Below are positions 17,839-26,533 of a stretch of DNA of 64,000 bases, piece after piece. Source of the DNA: Bog-473 sp963726005 (GTDB lineage: Bacteria; Actinomycetota; Acidimicrobiia; Acidimicrobiales; RAAP-2). The stretch is from the NCBI GenBank assembly GCA_963726005.1, contig CAVSAT010000008.1, positions 62,001-126,000 on the forward strand, in the 5' to 3' direction. Every line of letters starts with the position of its first letter. The first letter of the stretch is position 1. The position numbers and the translations under genes were made by a program. Below the pieces are notes generated by a model. It was not told the DNA's origin, did no database searches, and was given only the letters and a program-made list of their open reading frames with translations.

Positions 17839-19211
17839 GAGGCAACCGCTCCTATGACGTGGCGGTCGTCGGTGCCGGCGTGGTGGGAACGGCGATCGCG
17901 CGCCAGCTGGCCCGCTACCGGCTCCGCACGGTCGTGCTCGAGAGGTCCAACGACGTCGGGACGGGCACCTCGAAGGCCAACACCGCCATCCTCCACACCG
18001 GGTTCGACACGAAGCCCGGGACCCTCGAATCGAGGCTGGTCCGGCGAGGCCACGAGCTGCTCGGCTCCTACGCGACCCGCGCGGGCATCGCGCTCGAGCA
18101 CACCGGGGCTCTGCTCGTCGCCTGGGACGGGGAGCAAGAGGCGCGCCTCGACGCGGTGGTGGCGACCGCGCGGGCCAACGGGTACGAGCGCGCCGGACGG
18201 GTCACGCCCGAGGAGTTGTACCGGCGTGAACCGATGCTCGGAAGAGGAGCCACGGGGGGAGTTGTGATACCCGACGAGTCGATCATCTGTCCGTGGAACA
18301 CGAGCATCGCCTACGCGATCGAGGCGGTCGGTGCGGGCGTCGAGCTTGTGCTGGGCGTCGAGGTGACGGATGTGATGCGCGACGCGGACGCATGGCTGCT
18401 GCGTACCACGACGGGCTCGGTCCGCGCCGGCTGGGTGGTGAACGCGGCCGGGCTCGGATCGGACCTCCTCGACCAGCGATTCGGCCACGACGGGTTCACC
18501 ATCGCGCCCCGACGGGGCCAGCTCATCGTGTTCGACAAGTTGGCTCGTTCCCTCCTGTCGTCGATCCTGCTGCCGGTGCCCACAGAGCGGACGAAGGGCG
18601 TTCTTGTGGCGCCGACGGTCTACGGCAACGTGCTGTTGGGCCCTACGGCCGAGGACATATCCGATCGGGAGGACACGGCCACCACCGCCGCCGGCATCGA
18701 GAGCCTGTTCGACGCGGGCCGCCGCATCCTGCCGGACCTGGTCAATGAGGAGGTGACAGCGATCTATGCCGGGCTGCGCGCCGCCACCGAGCATTCGGAC
18801 TACCAGATCAGCGTCCATCAACGTGAGCACTATGCCTGCGTCGGGGGCATCCGGTCGACGGGTCTGACCGCGTCGCTCGCCATCGCCGAGCACGTGATCG
18901 AGGCGATGGGGGCCGCCGGGCTCACCTTGGTGGAGGCGGAGGACGAACCGGTCGTCCCGCACATGCCCGAGCTGGCGGAGCGGGCGACGCGAGCCTTCGA
19001 AGATGCGCAGATGATCGAGCGCGATCCGGCCTACGGGCACATCATGTGCTTCTGTGAGCGGGTCACCCAGGGCGAGGTGCGCGATGCACTCCGTTCTCTG
19101 GTCCCGGCCGTAGACCTCGGTGGCGTGCGCCGGCGCACCCGGGCGACCAACGGGCGATGTCAGGGCTTCTATTGCGGCGCCGCGGTCGCGGCCTGCGTGA
19201 CGTCGAGGTGA
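17835..19211 (+). CDS. GlpA-like FAD-dependent glycerol-3-phosphate dehydrogenase with BFD [2Fe-2S] domain
   Basis: 458 residues. The GTG at 17835 overlaps the kinase stop (GTGA), so expression is coupled. The DAO-type FAD domain begins YDVAVVGAGVVGTAIARQLARY and includes SKANTAILHTGFDTKPG, as in GlpA/LhgO proteins. The C-terminal BFD-like domain carries CFCERV and CQGFYC, a Cys-x-Cys/Cys-x4-Cys set for a [2Fe-2S] cluster. Expected role: oxidation of the kinase product to a keto sugar phosphate, with electrons passed on through the cluster. No GlpC membrane-anchor gene is present. Confidence 0.85.
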   Translation: MRGNRSYDVAVVGAGVVGTAIARQLARYRLRTVVLERSNDVGTGTSKANTAILHTGFDTKPGTLESRLVRRGHELLGSYATRAGIALEHTGALLVAWDGEQEARLDAVVATARANGYERAGRVTPEELYRREPMLGRGATGGVVIPDESIICPWNTSIAYAIEAVGAGVELVLGVEVTDVMRDADAWLLRTTTGSVRAGWVVNAAGLGSDLLDQRFGHDGFTIAPRRGQLIVFDKLARSLLSSILLPVPTERTKGVLVAPTVYGNVLLGPTAEDISDREDTATTAAGIESLFDAGRRILPDLVNEEVTAIYAGLRAATEHSDYQISVHQREHYACVGGIRSTGLTASLAIAEHVIEAMGAAGLTLVEAEDEPVVPHMPELAERATRAFEDAQMIERDPAYGHIMCFCERVTQGEVRDALRSLVPAVDLGGVRRRTRATNGRCQGFYCGAAVAACVTSR

Positions 19212-19215
19212 GGGC

Positions 19216-20457
19216 ATGCGTCGCGACGTCGTGACGGTCGACGCCCTTGTCGTTGGCGCCGGCCCCGCCGGCTTGGCTGCCGCGACGGCGCTGAAATCGG
19301 GCGGTGCCGGTACCGTTGTGGTCGTTGACCGGGAAGACGAGGCGGGCGGGACTCCTCGCCTGTGCGAGCACACCGGCTTCGGCCTGCGCGATTTCCGGCG
19401 GGTCCTGACCGGACCGGTATATGCCCGCCGGTGGGTCGATCGGGCGGTTGCCTGCGGCGTGGACATCAGGACTCGCACGATGGTGACCGGGTGGGCGGCA
19501 CCGGGTCGTGCCGAAGTCACGGGTCCCAGGGGGGTGCTCGAAATGGACGCGCGCGCCGTCGTGTTGGCCACCGGGGCCCGGGAGCGGCCACGGGCGGCGC
19601 GTCTGGTTCCGGGGACCCGGCCCGCCGGCATATTCACCACCGGCCAGCTCCAGCACTGGGTCTACCGAGAGCACCGCCCCGTCGGCCGACGCGCCGTCAT
19701 CGTCGGCGCCGAGCATGTCTCCTACTCCGCTGTCATGACGCTGAGGCACGCCGGGGTCCACCCGGTCGCTCTCGTGACGGACCTTCCGCGCCCCCAGTCC
19801 TATCGCCTGTTTGACCTCTTGGTCAGGGTGGGCCTCCGGGTACCGGTCTGGACTCGCACGTCAGTCGCCGGCATCTACGGGCGCGACAGAGTCGACCGGG
19901 TGCTCGTCCGCGGTCCGGGCGGCGACCAGCGCTCGGTGCCCGTCGACACCGTCGTCTTCACCGGGGACTTCATTCCGGACAACGAGCTGGCCCGCCTGGC
20001 CGGTCTCTCCATCGATCCCGGTACCCGCGGTCCCGCCTGTGCAGCCGGTGGGGTCACGACGGCCGCCGGGGTCTTCGCCGCGGGGAACGTCGTGCATCCG
20101 GCCGAGACCGCGGACGTGGCCGCACAGCGGGCCCTTTCCGTCGGCCGGGCTGCTGCGGAGTGGCTGCGCCGAGGTGGAGACCGGACCGCGCTGTCCGCGA
20201 CGGAGCGGGTGCTCGTCGCGGACCCGTTGCACTGGGTGGTGCCGAACCGGGCGGATCCCGCTCGCCCCGGGGTCGATCCCGTTCTGATCAGGTCCCGTGT
20301 CTTTCTGGACCATCCGCGCGTCGAGGTGACCCAGGGAGGTCGGCTCCTGGCCTCCCACCGGCTGCGCAACATGATCCCGAACCGCTCGCAGCACGTCCCG
20401 TCCGACTGGTGGGGGCGGGTGCGACCTGATGAGGACGTGCTGATCTCGGTGTCCTGA
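19216..20457 (+). CDS. Pyridine-nucleotide-disulfide-type FAD oxidoreductase (HcnB/GlpB-like partner)
   Basis: 413 residues starting 4 bp after the GlpA-like gene. It has a FAD-binding DALVVGAGPAGLAAATALK at the N-terminus, the VVLATGARERPR strand, a second nucleotide loop RRAVIVGAEHVSYSAV and GVFAAGNVVHPAE near the C-terminal FAD contact. Such proteins accompany GlpA-like flavoproteins in kinase-dehydrogenase clusters and probably pass electrons to NAD(P) or quinone. The DUF1667 protein that often completes the set is absent. An efficient terminator follows. Confidence 0.82.
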   Translation: MRRDVVTVDALVVGAGPAGLAAATALKSGGAGTVVVVDREDEAGGTPRLCEHTGFGLRDFRRVLTGPVYARRWVDRAVACGVDIRTRTMVTGWAAPGRAEVTGPRGVLEMDARAVVLATGARERPRAARLVPGTRPAGIFTTGQLQHWVYREHRPVGRRAVIVGAEHVSYSAVMTLRHAGVHPVALVTDLPRPQSYRLFDLLVRVGLRVPVWTRTSVAGIYGRDRVDRVLVRGPGGDQRSVPVDTVVFTGDFIPDNELARLAGLSIDPGTRGPACAAGGVTTAAGVFAAGNVVHPAETADVAAQRALSVGRAAAEWLRRGGDRTALSATERVLVADPLHWVVPNRADPARPGVDPVLIRSRVFLDHPRVEVTQGGRLLASHRLRNMIPNRSQHVPSDWWGRVRPDEDVLISVS

Positions 20458-20481
20458 GATCTCGGGCAGGGCCTTGGCCGT

Positions 20482-20505
20482 TTGATCGCCGCCATCGGCG
20501 ATCAA
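20482..20505. terminator. Bidirectional stem-loop terminator
   Basis: A perfect 10-bp inverted repeat, TTGATCGCCG and CGGCGATCAA, around a CCAT loop, lies between the convergent ends at 20457 (+) and 20510 (-). It is flanked by T and A residues on both sides, so it could end transcripts from either direction. Confidence 0.8.
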
Positions 20506-20509
20506 GGAG

Positions 20510-20797
20510 TCAGGACATCTCGGCCAGGATCTTGGCCTTCTGGTCGTTGAACTCGGCCTCCGTCAGGATGCCCTGGTCCTTGAGGTCGGCGAGCTGCTTC
20601 AACTTGTTGACCATGTCGTCGGAATTCGGCGGAGCTTCCACCGGCGCCGCGGCAGGCTGCGGGGCCTGCGCGGCCTCCTGCTCGGCGTACTTGTTCTGCT
20701 GATGGCGGTTCACCCCGCCGGCGACCGCGGTGGCCGTCCCGGCGATGACCGCCGTCCTCGCTACCGTCCGCATGACCGGACGTCGTCTCAGTGGCAT
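20510..20797 (-). CDS. Small SHOCT-domain protein
   Basis: 95 residues from the ATG at 20797 with GAAGGAG upstream. A short hydrophobic segment (VARTAVIAGTATAVAGGV) is followed by an Ala/Pro/Gln linker. The C-terminal SHOCT motif is MVNKLKQLADLKDQGILTEAEF followed by KAKIL. SHOCT domains are short amphipathic oligomerisation modules near the ends of small membrane proteins. It is the last of three leftward genes (21754 to 20510). Cellular role unknown. Confidence 0.82.
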   Translation of the reverse strand: MPLRRRPVMRTVARTAVIAGTATAVAGGVNRHQQNKYAEQEAAQAPQPAAAPVEAPPNSDDMVNKLKQLADLKDQGILTEAEFNDQKAKILAEMS

Positions 20798-20856
20798 CGT
20801 GTGCTCCTTCTCTCTCAGGCTCTGTTTTCGGTTTCTCGTCGGGGTCCCGACTGCGC

Positions 20857-21285
20857 TCAGGTGCTGAGCGCCTCGGCCAATTCGGCCATGGCGGCCTCGA
20901 CCAGGGGAGCCGGGATGCGGGCGCTGTCCACGACCACTCCCCCGGACGCCATCACCGCCTCGGCGAGCGGCCTCGCCCAGACGTCCTCCCACACGATGAT
21001 CAGCGCGGAGTTGCCGGCCGGAAGCCCTGCGGCCACGTGGTCCAGGTCCTCCATGTTGATCAGGCCACCGACCTCGCCGTCGAGCTCACCGAACGCGGTC
21101 AGCTCGTCGTGCTGGTCGAACTCCAGGCTGATGGTGTCCCCGGCTTCGTCCTTGCCGACGAACACCAGGTCGAGAATTCGCACGATGCCGCTCTCGACCA
21201 GCCGCGCGACTTCGGGTGCGATGTCGCCGTTGAATTGGTTGCCCGGAAAGGCCACCACCGTGTAGCTCACTGGTCCCATTGTCAT
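20857..21285 (-). CDS. DUF6325/DUF1269-like protein
   Basis: 142 residues from the ATG at 21285 with GAGGAG upstream. It begins GPVSYTVVAFPGNQFNG, as in the actinobacterial family of small proteins thought to resemble membrane-stress DUF1269 proteins. It continues with GIVRILDLVFVGKDEAGD and the acidic GELDGEVGGLINMEDLD, then ALIIVWEDVWARPLAEAV. It is soluble, with no cysteines or obvious catalytic residues. Placement between two SHOCT genes suggests all three are co-expressed. Function unknown. Confidence 0.78.
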   Translation of the reverse strand: MTMGPVSYTVVAFPGNQFNGDIAPEVARLVESGIVRILDLVFVGKDEAGDTISLEFDQHDELTAFGELDGEVGGLINMEDLDHVAAGLPAGNSALIIVWEDVWARPLAEAVMASGGVVVDSARIPAPLVEAAMAELAEALST

Positions 21286-21343
21286 GGTGTGTCTCCTCTG
21301 TCGTTGCTCTGGTGCCCCTGGATGAGCCGCTCCCGCCGCCAAC

Positions 21344-21754
21344 TCAGTTGGCGGCGAGGACCTTGGACTTCTGCGCCTCGAACTCGGCGTCGGTGATGAC
21401 ACCCTTCGCCTTGAGGTCGGCCAGCTTCGAGAGCTGGTCGGCCACGCCGTCGCCGCTGGCTGCGGTGCCGGCGGCCTGCTTGACGTAGGCGTCGAATGCC
21501 TTCTGCTGCTGGGCGGCGTCCGCAGCCGCCCGCTCGTGCATCTTGCCACCCCGGGCGATCAGGTACACGAAGACACCCAAGAAGGGCAGGACGATCACGA
21601 AAATGACCCACAGCGACTTGGCCACGCCGCCCATGTCATGGCTGCGGAAGATGTCGATGAACACCGTGATCAACAACCAGATCCAGATGATGAAGAGGAA
21701 GAAATAAAGCATTGTCAAGAAGGCGTCAAGAATCGGGTAGTTCGTGGCAAGCAT
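21344..21754 (-). CDS. PLDc_N plus SHOCT small membrane protein
   Basis: 136 residues. Two membrane helices (about 10-35 and 48-68) form a PLDc_N-type domain, with FLFIIWIWLLITVFIDIFRS and WVIFVIVLPFLGVFVYLIARG. The C-terminal SHOCT motif reads QLSKLADLKAKGVITDAEF. Closely related copies are at 31181-31597 and, without SHOCT, at 27372-27602. It heads the three-gene leftward cluster. These proteins are common in Actinobacteria, but their role is not established; a stress or envelope function is a guess. Confidence 0.85.
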   Translation of the reverse strand: MLATNYPILDAFLTMLYFFLFIIWIWLLITVFIDIFRSHDMGGVAKSLWVIFVIVLPFLGVFVYLIARGGKMHERAAADAAQQQKAFDAYVKQAAGTAASGDGVADQLSKLADLKAKGVITDAEFEAQKSKVLAAN

Positions 21755-21877
21755 GCAGAAAGCTCCTTACGCGTTTGAGTGTTCGAGATGCCCCCCCGGC
21801 CCGCGGCCAGGCGTGTGCTGCCTCTTAACGATCCCACTACCCCCGTGTGGGGTCAAAAGCCATGACACTGACGAGCC

Positions 21878-23341
21878 TCAGACACCCTGTTCGGCATGGA
21901 GCCGGCCGCTCGCGCACGCCGAGGCGAACTCCTTGTAGTCCCGCTCGTTCTGGTCGGCGTAGGACTCGGCGAACTTGGCCAGGGCCTTCTCGAAGGTGGA
22001 GCTGTTGCCGAGATAGGCGGCGATCGCGATCCGGTCCCCCGAGCGCGCGTGGGCCCGGGCCAGGGTGTGGGCACACAGCTCACCGTAGGCCTTCATGCCG
22101 GCCGGGATGACGTTGTCGGTGTCGACCGATCCCTTCCAATCCTGGAGCTGGCGTACGTAGTAGTCGTGGGATCTGCCGTCGAGGCCCTCGGTGCGCTGCC
22201 AGCCCAAGAAGATGTCGCTGGACGCCTGCATGAGCCGCTGGCCGGCGACCACCCGGGCGCCGTGGTTGGCGTACTGGCTCTTCTTGGTGAATCGCTCGAG
22301 AACGGACGCCTCCGCCTCCTTGGCCTGGAGGAAGAGGACATCATCGGGACTGGGCCCGTGCAGCAGCAGGATCCAGACCCGCGTGCCGACGCTCCCGACG
22401 CCGACCACCTTCCGGGCCAGGTCGGTGAATTGGTACTGCTCAATCAGGTGCCGCCGGTCGGTCGGCAGGCTGGCCCGGTACCGGTGCAGGAGCTCGTGGA
22501 AGAGCTCCAGCTGAGCTTCCTTCTGCACCTCGGGGAACATTTCGTCGGCCGGAACGACGAGCGGCGGATCGCTGATGATGCGGCGCTGGCCGTCGACCAC
22601 CGTGGTCAGCTTGTCGAGCGCCTTCATCGTGTCCTTGGTCCGGGCCTTGGCGACCAGCTTGCCGGCGGTCGTGGCCATGCGCGCCTCGTTCTTCGAGCCC
22701 GTGGCGGCCGCCTGGGCCTGCAGCAACTCGAGCACGTTCTCGATGTCGACGTGGGAATACCAGACCTCCAGGGTGGACATCGCCGCCATGTCCCGCATGG
22801 CCTCCCGGTACACGCGGCCGAGGCCGACGATGGCCTCGGCGCGGACGTCCTTGGCGAAACCGAGCCCCCGGGCGGAGACCACGATGCTGGCCGCCAGCCG
22901 CTTGACGTCCCACTCCCAGGGTCCGGGCAGGGTCTCGTCGAAGTCGTTGCAGTCGAAGACGAGGGAGCGCTCCGGGGAGCCGAACACCCCGAAGTTGGAC
23001 AGGTGGGCGTCGCCGCAGATCTGCGCCGTGAGACCGGACCGGGGCGTGGTGGAGAGGTCTGACGCCATGATCAGAGCGGCGCCCCGGTAGAAGGTGAACG
23101 GCGAGACCAGCATGCGGCCGTAGCGAATGGGGACCAGCTCGGGGACCCGTGACACGGCCTGCTCCTCGAGCAGGGAAACCGGGTCCGGGCGGTCCGGCGA
23201 GGGCGTGAAGGTGGCATGGCTGGCCCTCGGCACGCTGGCGCGGGCTCGCTTTCCCTTCTCCTTGCTCTCGGAATCGCTCAGGTGTTGGACCACCTTGGGA
23301 ATCGGGCCGTCCGCGGTGCGGATCATCTCTTCGATCGTCAT
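21878..23341 (-). CDS. DUF2252-family protein
   Basis: 487 residues. Diagnostic segments are RYGRMLVSPFTFYRGAA, QICGDAHLSNFGVFGSPERSLVFDCNDFDET (kinase-like GDxHxxN and DFD loops) and GWQRTEGLDGRSHDYYVRQL. DUF2252 has a protein-kinase/APH-like fold, and the Asp/Asn pairs here look intact, so a phosphotransferase activity is possible, but none is established to my knowledge. It is transcribed alone, divergent from the membrane protein at 23537. Confidence 0.88.
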   Translation of the reverse strand: MTIEEMIRTADGPIPKVVQHLSDSESKEKGKRARASVPRASHATFTPSPDRPDPVSLLEEQAVSRVPELVPIRYGRMLVSPFTFYRGAALIMASDLSTTPRSGLTAQICGDAHLSNFGVFGSPERSLVFDCNDFDETLPGPWEWDVKRLAASIVVSARGLGFAKDVRAEAIVGLGRVYREAMRDMAAMSTLEVWYSHVDIENVLELLQAQAAATGSKNEARMATTAGKLVAKARTKDTMKALDKLTTVVDGQRRIISDPPLVVPADEMFPEVQKEAQLELFHELLHRYRASLPTDRRHLIEQYQFTDLARKVVGVGSVGTRVWILLLHGPSPDDVLFLQAKEAEASVLERFTKKSQYANHGARVVAGQRLMQASSDIFLGWQRTEGLDGRSHDYYVRQLQDWKGSVDTDNVIPAGMKAYGELCAHTLARAHARSGDRIAIAAYLGNSSTFEKALAKFAESYADQNERDYKEFASACASGRLHAEQGV

Positions 23342-23536
23342 GTCTCACCTCTCCGGGGTCGGCCACGCGACGGCGCAGCCGCTCCGCCGACGAGGCTACG
23401 CCCCACGCGACGACCCGGCAGGGCCGTTGGTCCCTTTCTGAGCCTTCGATCTGCACCGCACCCCGGGATGGGACCACAATGACGGTGTCGCACACGCGAC
23501 CGGGCTCCAGGACGGCCGGATACGAGGGGGCGACGA

Positions 23537-24502
23537 GTGACAGTGCACCACCAGGGCGGGGACGCACCGGGCCAGGCCGACCCTCCGATTGACCCCGTGG
23601 TGGACGCGCTCCCGGCCGAGGCCGAACCGGCGCCGTCCGGCGGCCGCCGCGAGCGCGTCGGGACCGCCATCGCCCGCCTGGTCCACGTCATCCGGACCGG
23701 TGACGACAGCGCCGTGGAGCAGGCCGTCCTCGAATTGAGCCGGCGCCGTCGCTGGCTGGCTCCGCTCGGCCTGATCGTGGGTGCCCTCTTGATGCTCTTC
23801 CAGGGGCTCAAGCTGCTGTTCACCAACTGGCGCCTGACCCTGGTCCAGATCGTGCCGGCCATGTGGATCTGGGTCGCCATGCTGGACCTGAAGATCCACA
23901 CGCTCCACGGCAAGGAGTTCCACGTGATCTCAGGCCTGGTCCTGATCCCGTGCGTGCTGGCGGTCACCGCCCTCACCGCCGCCAGCTTCTACCTCAATGC
24001 GGTGTTCGCCTTCGCCATCTCGGCGCCCGGCAAGCCCCAGATCCGCCCGGCGTTCGGTCTGGCCCGCCGTCACCTCCGGGTGATACTCGCATGGGGCTGC
24101 GCTGTCGGCCTCGCCCTGTCCTGGTCCGCGCTGATCGTGGCGCGCTGGAGCCACTGGCGCTTCGTCGTGGCCCAGAGCATCGTCGTCGGCGTCATGATGC
24201 TCTGCTACCTGGCCGTGCCGGCCCGCCTCGTCGGCATCAAGCAGACCGGGTCCCGGAGGGACAAGCTCGCCGCGACGATGGTCGGCGGTGCGGTCGGTGC
24301 GGTTGTCTGTTCGCCGCCCTACATGCTGGGACGGCTGGGCATCTTGATGCTGGGCTGGGGCGACGTGGTGTTCTGGTTCGGCATCGTCTTCATCGTCGTC
24401 GGCGCCGCCCTGCAGACGGGAGCCACCAGTGCCGTCAAGGCCGTGAAGATGTCGGCCAAGCTCGTCGGCGCGCCCTCCGCCGTTCCGACCGCGTCCGAAT
24501 AG
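23537..24502 (+). CDS. Hypothetical multi-pass membrane protein
   Basis: 321 residues from a GTG at 23537 with GGGGG upstream. The first ~70 residues are hydrophilic and acidic. Then come about five membrane helices, including APLGLIVGALLMLFQGL, LVLIPCVLAVTALTAASFYL and CAVGLALSWSALIVA, and finally GIVFIVVGAALQTGATSAV. No recognised domain or catalytic motif is visible. It sits 18 bp before an MBL-fold gene, with which it probably shares a transcript. Confidence 0.7.
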   Translation: MTVHHQGGDAPGQADPPIDPVVDALPAEAEPAPSGGRRERVGTAIARLVHVIRTGDDSAVEQAVLELSRRRRWLAPLGLIVGALLMLFQGLKLLFTNWRLTLVQIVPAMWIWVAMLDLKIHTLHGKEFHVISGLVLIPCVLAVTALTAASFYLNAVFAFAISAPGKPQIRPAFGLARRHLRVILAWGCAVGLALSWSALIVARWSHWRFVVAQSIVVGVMMLCYLAVPARLVGIKQTGSRRDKLAATMVGGAVGAVVCSPPYMLGRLGILMLGWGDVVFWFGIVFIVVGAALQTGATSAVKAVKMSAKLVGAPSAVPTASE

Positions 24503-24519
24503 AAATCGGGAGGCCTGCC

Positions 24520-25404
24520 ATGCCGACGACACTCGAGTGGTTCGGGACCGCCACCTTCCGTGTGCGCGACGCCGGCCTCCATCTCTTCTTCGACGCCTAC
24601 CTCGACCGCTTGCCCGGGCTCGAGCCGGTCGGTCTGTCGACGGCCGAGGTGGGCGAGGCCGACTTCGTCTTCGTGAGCCACGCCCACTTCGATCATCTCT
24701 ACGGCGCCGACGCACTGGCGCTCGGCGCCGGCGCCACCGTCGTCGCCTCCCCCGAGTCCGCCCGTTGCCTGCGCGCCGGCGGGGTGCCCGAGAACCAACT
24801 TCTGGTCGTCACGGGCGGCGAGACGGTGCACTGCGGACCAACGACGAAGGTGCGCGTGCTGCCCGCGCTTCACGCCTGCCTCTTCGCCCACAGCGAGTCC
24901 GACACCTCTGTCCCCTGCCTCGGCGACCTCGACATCGGAGCGCAGCAGCGCGCCGCCACCGTGGCGGGGCTGTTCGGCGCCATGGACGCGGCCCCCGCGC
25001 CGGCGGGACCGGCGCTGGTTGCCATGAACGAGCGGTGCTCCCGCCACGACGGGGGTCAGCTGGCGTACCTGTTGACGACGGCGGGCGGCTCGATGCTGAT
25101 CAGCGGGAGCGCCGGCTACTGGCGTGGCATCTTCGACGGGCTGCGGCCCGACGTGGCCCTGCTCTCCCTCGGGGGCAGGCCCAATGTCGACGGTGAACCA
25201 TTCCAGGGCTCCAGCGTGCAGTACATGCTCGAGCAGGTGCAGCTCCTTCGTCCACGCCAGGTCGCGTTCTGCCACCACGACCCGCTGTTCCCCGGCCTCC
25301 CGGGCGTCGACATCGCGCCGGCCGCGGCGGCGCTGGCGGTCCCGGGCGCGTCGGCAACGTACTTCGAGATGGAGTACGCCACGCCGCGCCGGCTCTTCGC
25401 GTAG
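24520..25404 (+). CDS. MBL-fold metallo-hydrolase
   Basis: 294 residues from the ATG at 24520 with CGGGAGG 6 nt upstream. The metallo-beta-lactamase fold is marked by SHAHFDHLYG (HxHxDH) near residue 50, a later His in LPALHACLF, and CHHDPLFPG close to the C-terminus. The layout is UlaG/RNase Z-like rather than beta-lactamase. It hydrolyses an unidentified ester or phosphodiester with two metal ions. It is the second gene of a pair with the preceding membrane protein. Confidence 0.85.
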   Translation: MPTTLEWFGTATFRVRDAGLHLFFDAYLDRLPGLEPVGLSTAEVGEADFVFVSHAHFDHLYGADALALGAGATVVASPESARCLRAGGVPENQLLVVTGGETVHCGPTTKVRVLPALHACLFAHSESDTSVPCLGDLDIGAQQRAATVAGLFGAMDAAPAPAGPALVAMNERCSRHDGGQLAYLLTTAGGSMLISGSAGYWRGIFDGLRPDVALLSLGGRPNVDGEPFQGSSVQYMLEQVQLLRPRQVAFCHHDPLFPGLPGVDIAPAAAALAVPGASATYFEMEYATPRRLFA

Positions 25405-25472
25405 GCCGACGGGGTAGCCGAAAGGGACCTTGTCCCCTATCTGCGCCATGTCGACACCGGCACTCTGGCGCG

Positions 25473-25706
25473 ATGGTGGGCGTCGACGTCACCAGGCGGG
25501 TCTGGAGCGCCATCGCGGATGCGCATCCCGACGGCAGTGCGTACGAGATCTCGCGGGTCGAAATCCGGGAGGGCTGGGGTGACGTCGTCTACGTGACGAT
25601 CTCCGGGGGGATGGACCCCGAGGGCCACAGTCGGGCCATAAGGGAGGCCGTCGAGCGCGCGCTCGATCCCGGCCGCCACGACGTCCGGCTCGAGACAACG
25701 GCCTGA
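25473..25706 (+). CDS. Small hypothetical protein
   Basis: 77 residues. The composition is balanced (VDVTRRVWSAIADAHPDGSA, then VEIREGWGDVVYVTISGG) and codon use favours this strand over the opposite frame. A short alpha/beta protein with a hydrophobic central strand is likely. There is no membrane segment, motif or recognised family. It is 68 bp after the MBL gene and could be its last operon member. Confidence 0.5.
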   Translation: MVGVDVTRRVWSAIADAHPDGSAYEISRVEIREGWGDVVYVTISGGMDPEGHSRAIREAVERALDPGRHDVRLETTA

Positions 25707-25737
25707 GCGACGGCCCGGCCCGGCCGACCGCGCCGCG

Positions 25738-26172
25738 TCAGCCGGCGACGAGGGCGTCGGTCAGCCCGTGGATCCCCTCGAGCGCCGCACCCACCTCCGG
25801 GCGGAGGCCGTAGCGGGCGATGAGGGCGGACGGGTCGGTGTAGCTCACCTGCGTGCCCCGCTCGCCGTCCGCCCACACCAGGACCTTGAGCGGCAGGTCG
25901 AGCGCGGCGAGCGGTGCCGCCTCCATCACGGGGGTTCCCGCCGCCGGATTGCCGAAGACGACCAGGGTCGTCTCGCGCAGGTCGAGGCCCGCCGCGCGCG
26001 CCTCGGCGCGCTGGTCGATGACCGTGAAGACCTTCACACCCTTCGACCCGAGAAGCTCGACGAAGCGGGCGACCGTGTCGACCACCGGGCGCGTGCTCTG
26101 CTTCGTGACGACACCCGCTGTCCCACCGGCCGGGTCGGGACGGAGCTGATCGGGACCCGGCGTCACCGACAT
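25738..26172 (-). CDS. DUF302-family protein
   Basis: 144 residues. The DUF302 core is clear: VARFVELLGSKGVKVFTVID, then LRETTLVVFGNPAAGTPVME and PLKVLVWADGERGTQVSYTD. These proteins form a small alpha/beta fold with a conserved GNP segment and are often found near metal or redox stress genes. No catalytic activity is assigned. It reads leftward, just after the small Cys-containing gene at 26382. Confidence 0.88.
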   Translation of the reverse strand: MSVTPGPDQLRPDPAGGTAGVVTKQSTRPVVDTVARFVELLGSKGVKVFTVIDQRAEARAAGLDLRETTLVVFGNPAAGTPVMEAAPLAALDLPLKVLVWADGERGTQVSYTDPSALIARYGLRPEVGAALEGIHGLTDALVAG

Positions 26173-26193
26173 CGCCCGCGTCGTCGAGCGGAC

Positions 26194-26382
26194 CTACGAG
26201 GCGGCGGCCCGCAGCGGCCGCGTCATGTGGTTCTCGCGAAGCCGCTCGGCCGTCTCCCGATCCTGCAGCGGCATGCCGATGCCGATCGGCAGGCCAGAGG
26301 TGCGGTCGTTGCGGCACTCGCGGCATTCCACCACCCACGTCCGGTCGGGACGTTGCGAGATCTTGGGGTGGTGGTTCTGCAT
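26194..26382 (-). CDS. Small CxxC-type hypothetical protein
   Basis: 62 residues from the ATG at 26382 with CAGGAG 6 nt upstream, the best-supported start in this stretch. The sequence includes RTWVVECRECRNDRTSGLPI, with a single Cys-x-x-Cys, and ends in a basic tail. A zinc-knuckle or small nucleic-acid or ligand-binding role is possible, but two cysteines alone are weak evidence. The 21-bp gap to the DUF302 gene suggests co-transcription. Confidence 0.6.
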   Translation of the reverse strand: MQNHHPKISQRPDRTWVVECRECRNDRTSGLPIGIGMPLQDRETAERLRENHMTRPLRAAAS

Positions 26383-26533
26383 TGCCGGCTCCTGCGTTCC
26401 CCTGGGTAAAAACGTCACCCTAGCGACACCTCCGCCCGAGTCAAATTGCAAAGTCGGTGACCACCCGCGGCGCGCAGGCCAACGATCGTTCGACCGGGAG
26501 GGACCCGCGGGCACCGGCGGTAGCCTCTGCGCG

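Noticed and set aside
25437..25679. Minus-strand frame opposite the 77-residue gene
   Set aside because: Composition and third-base use favour the plus strand.
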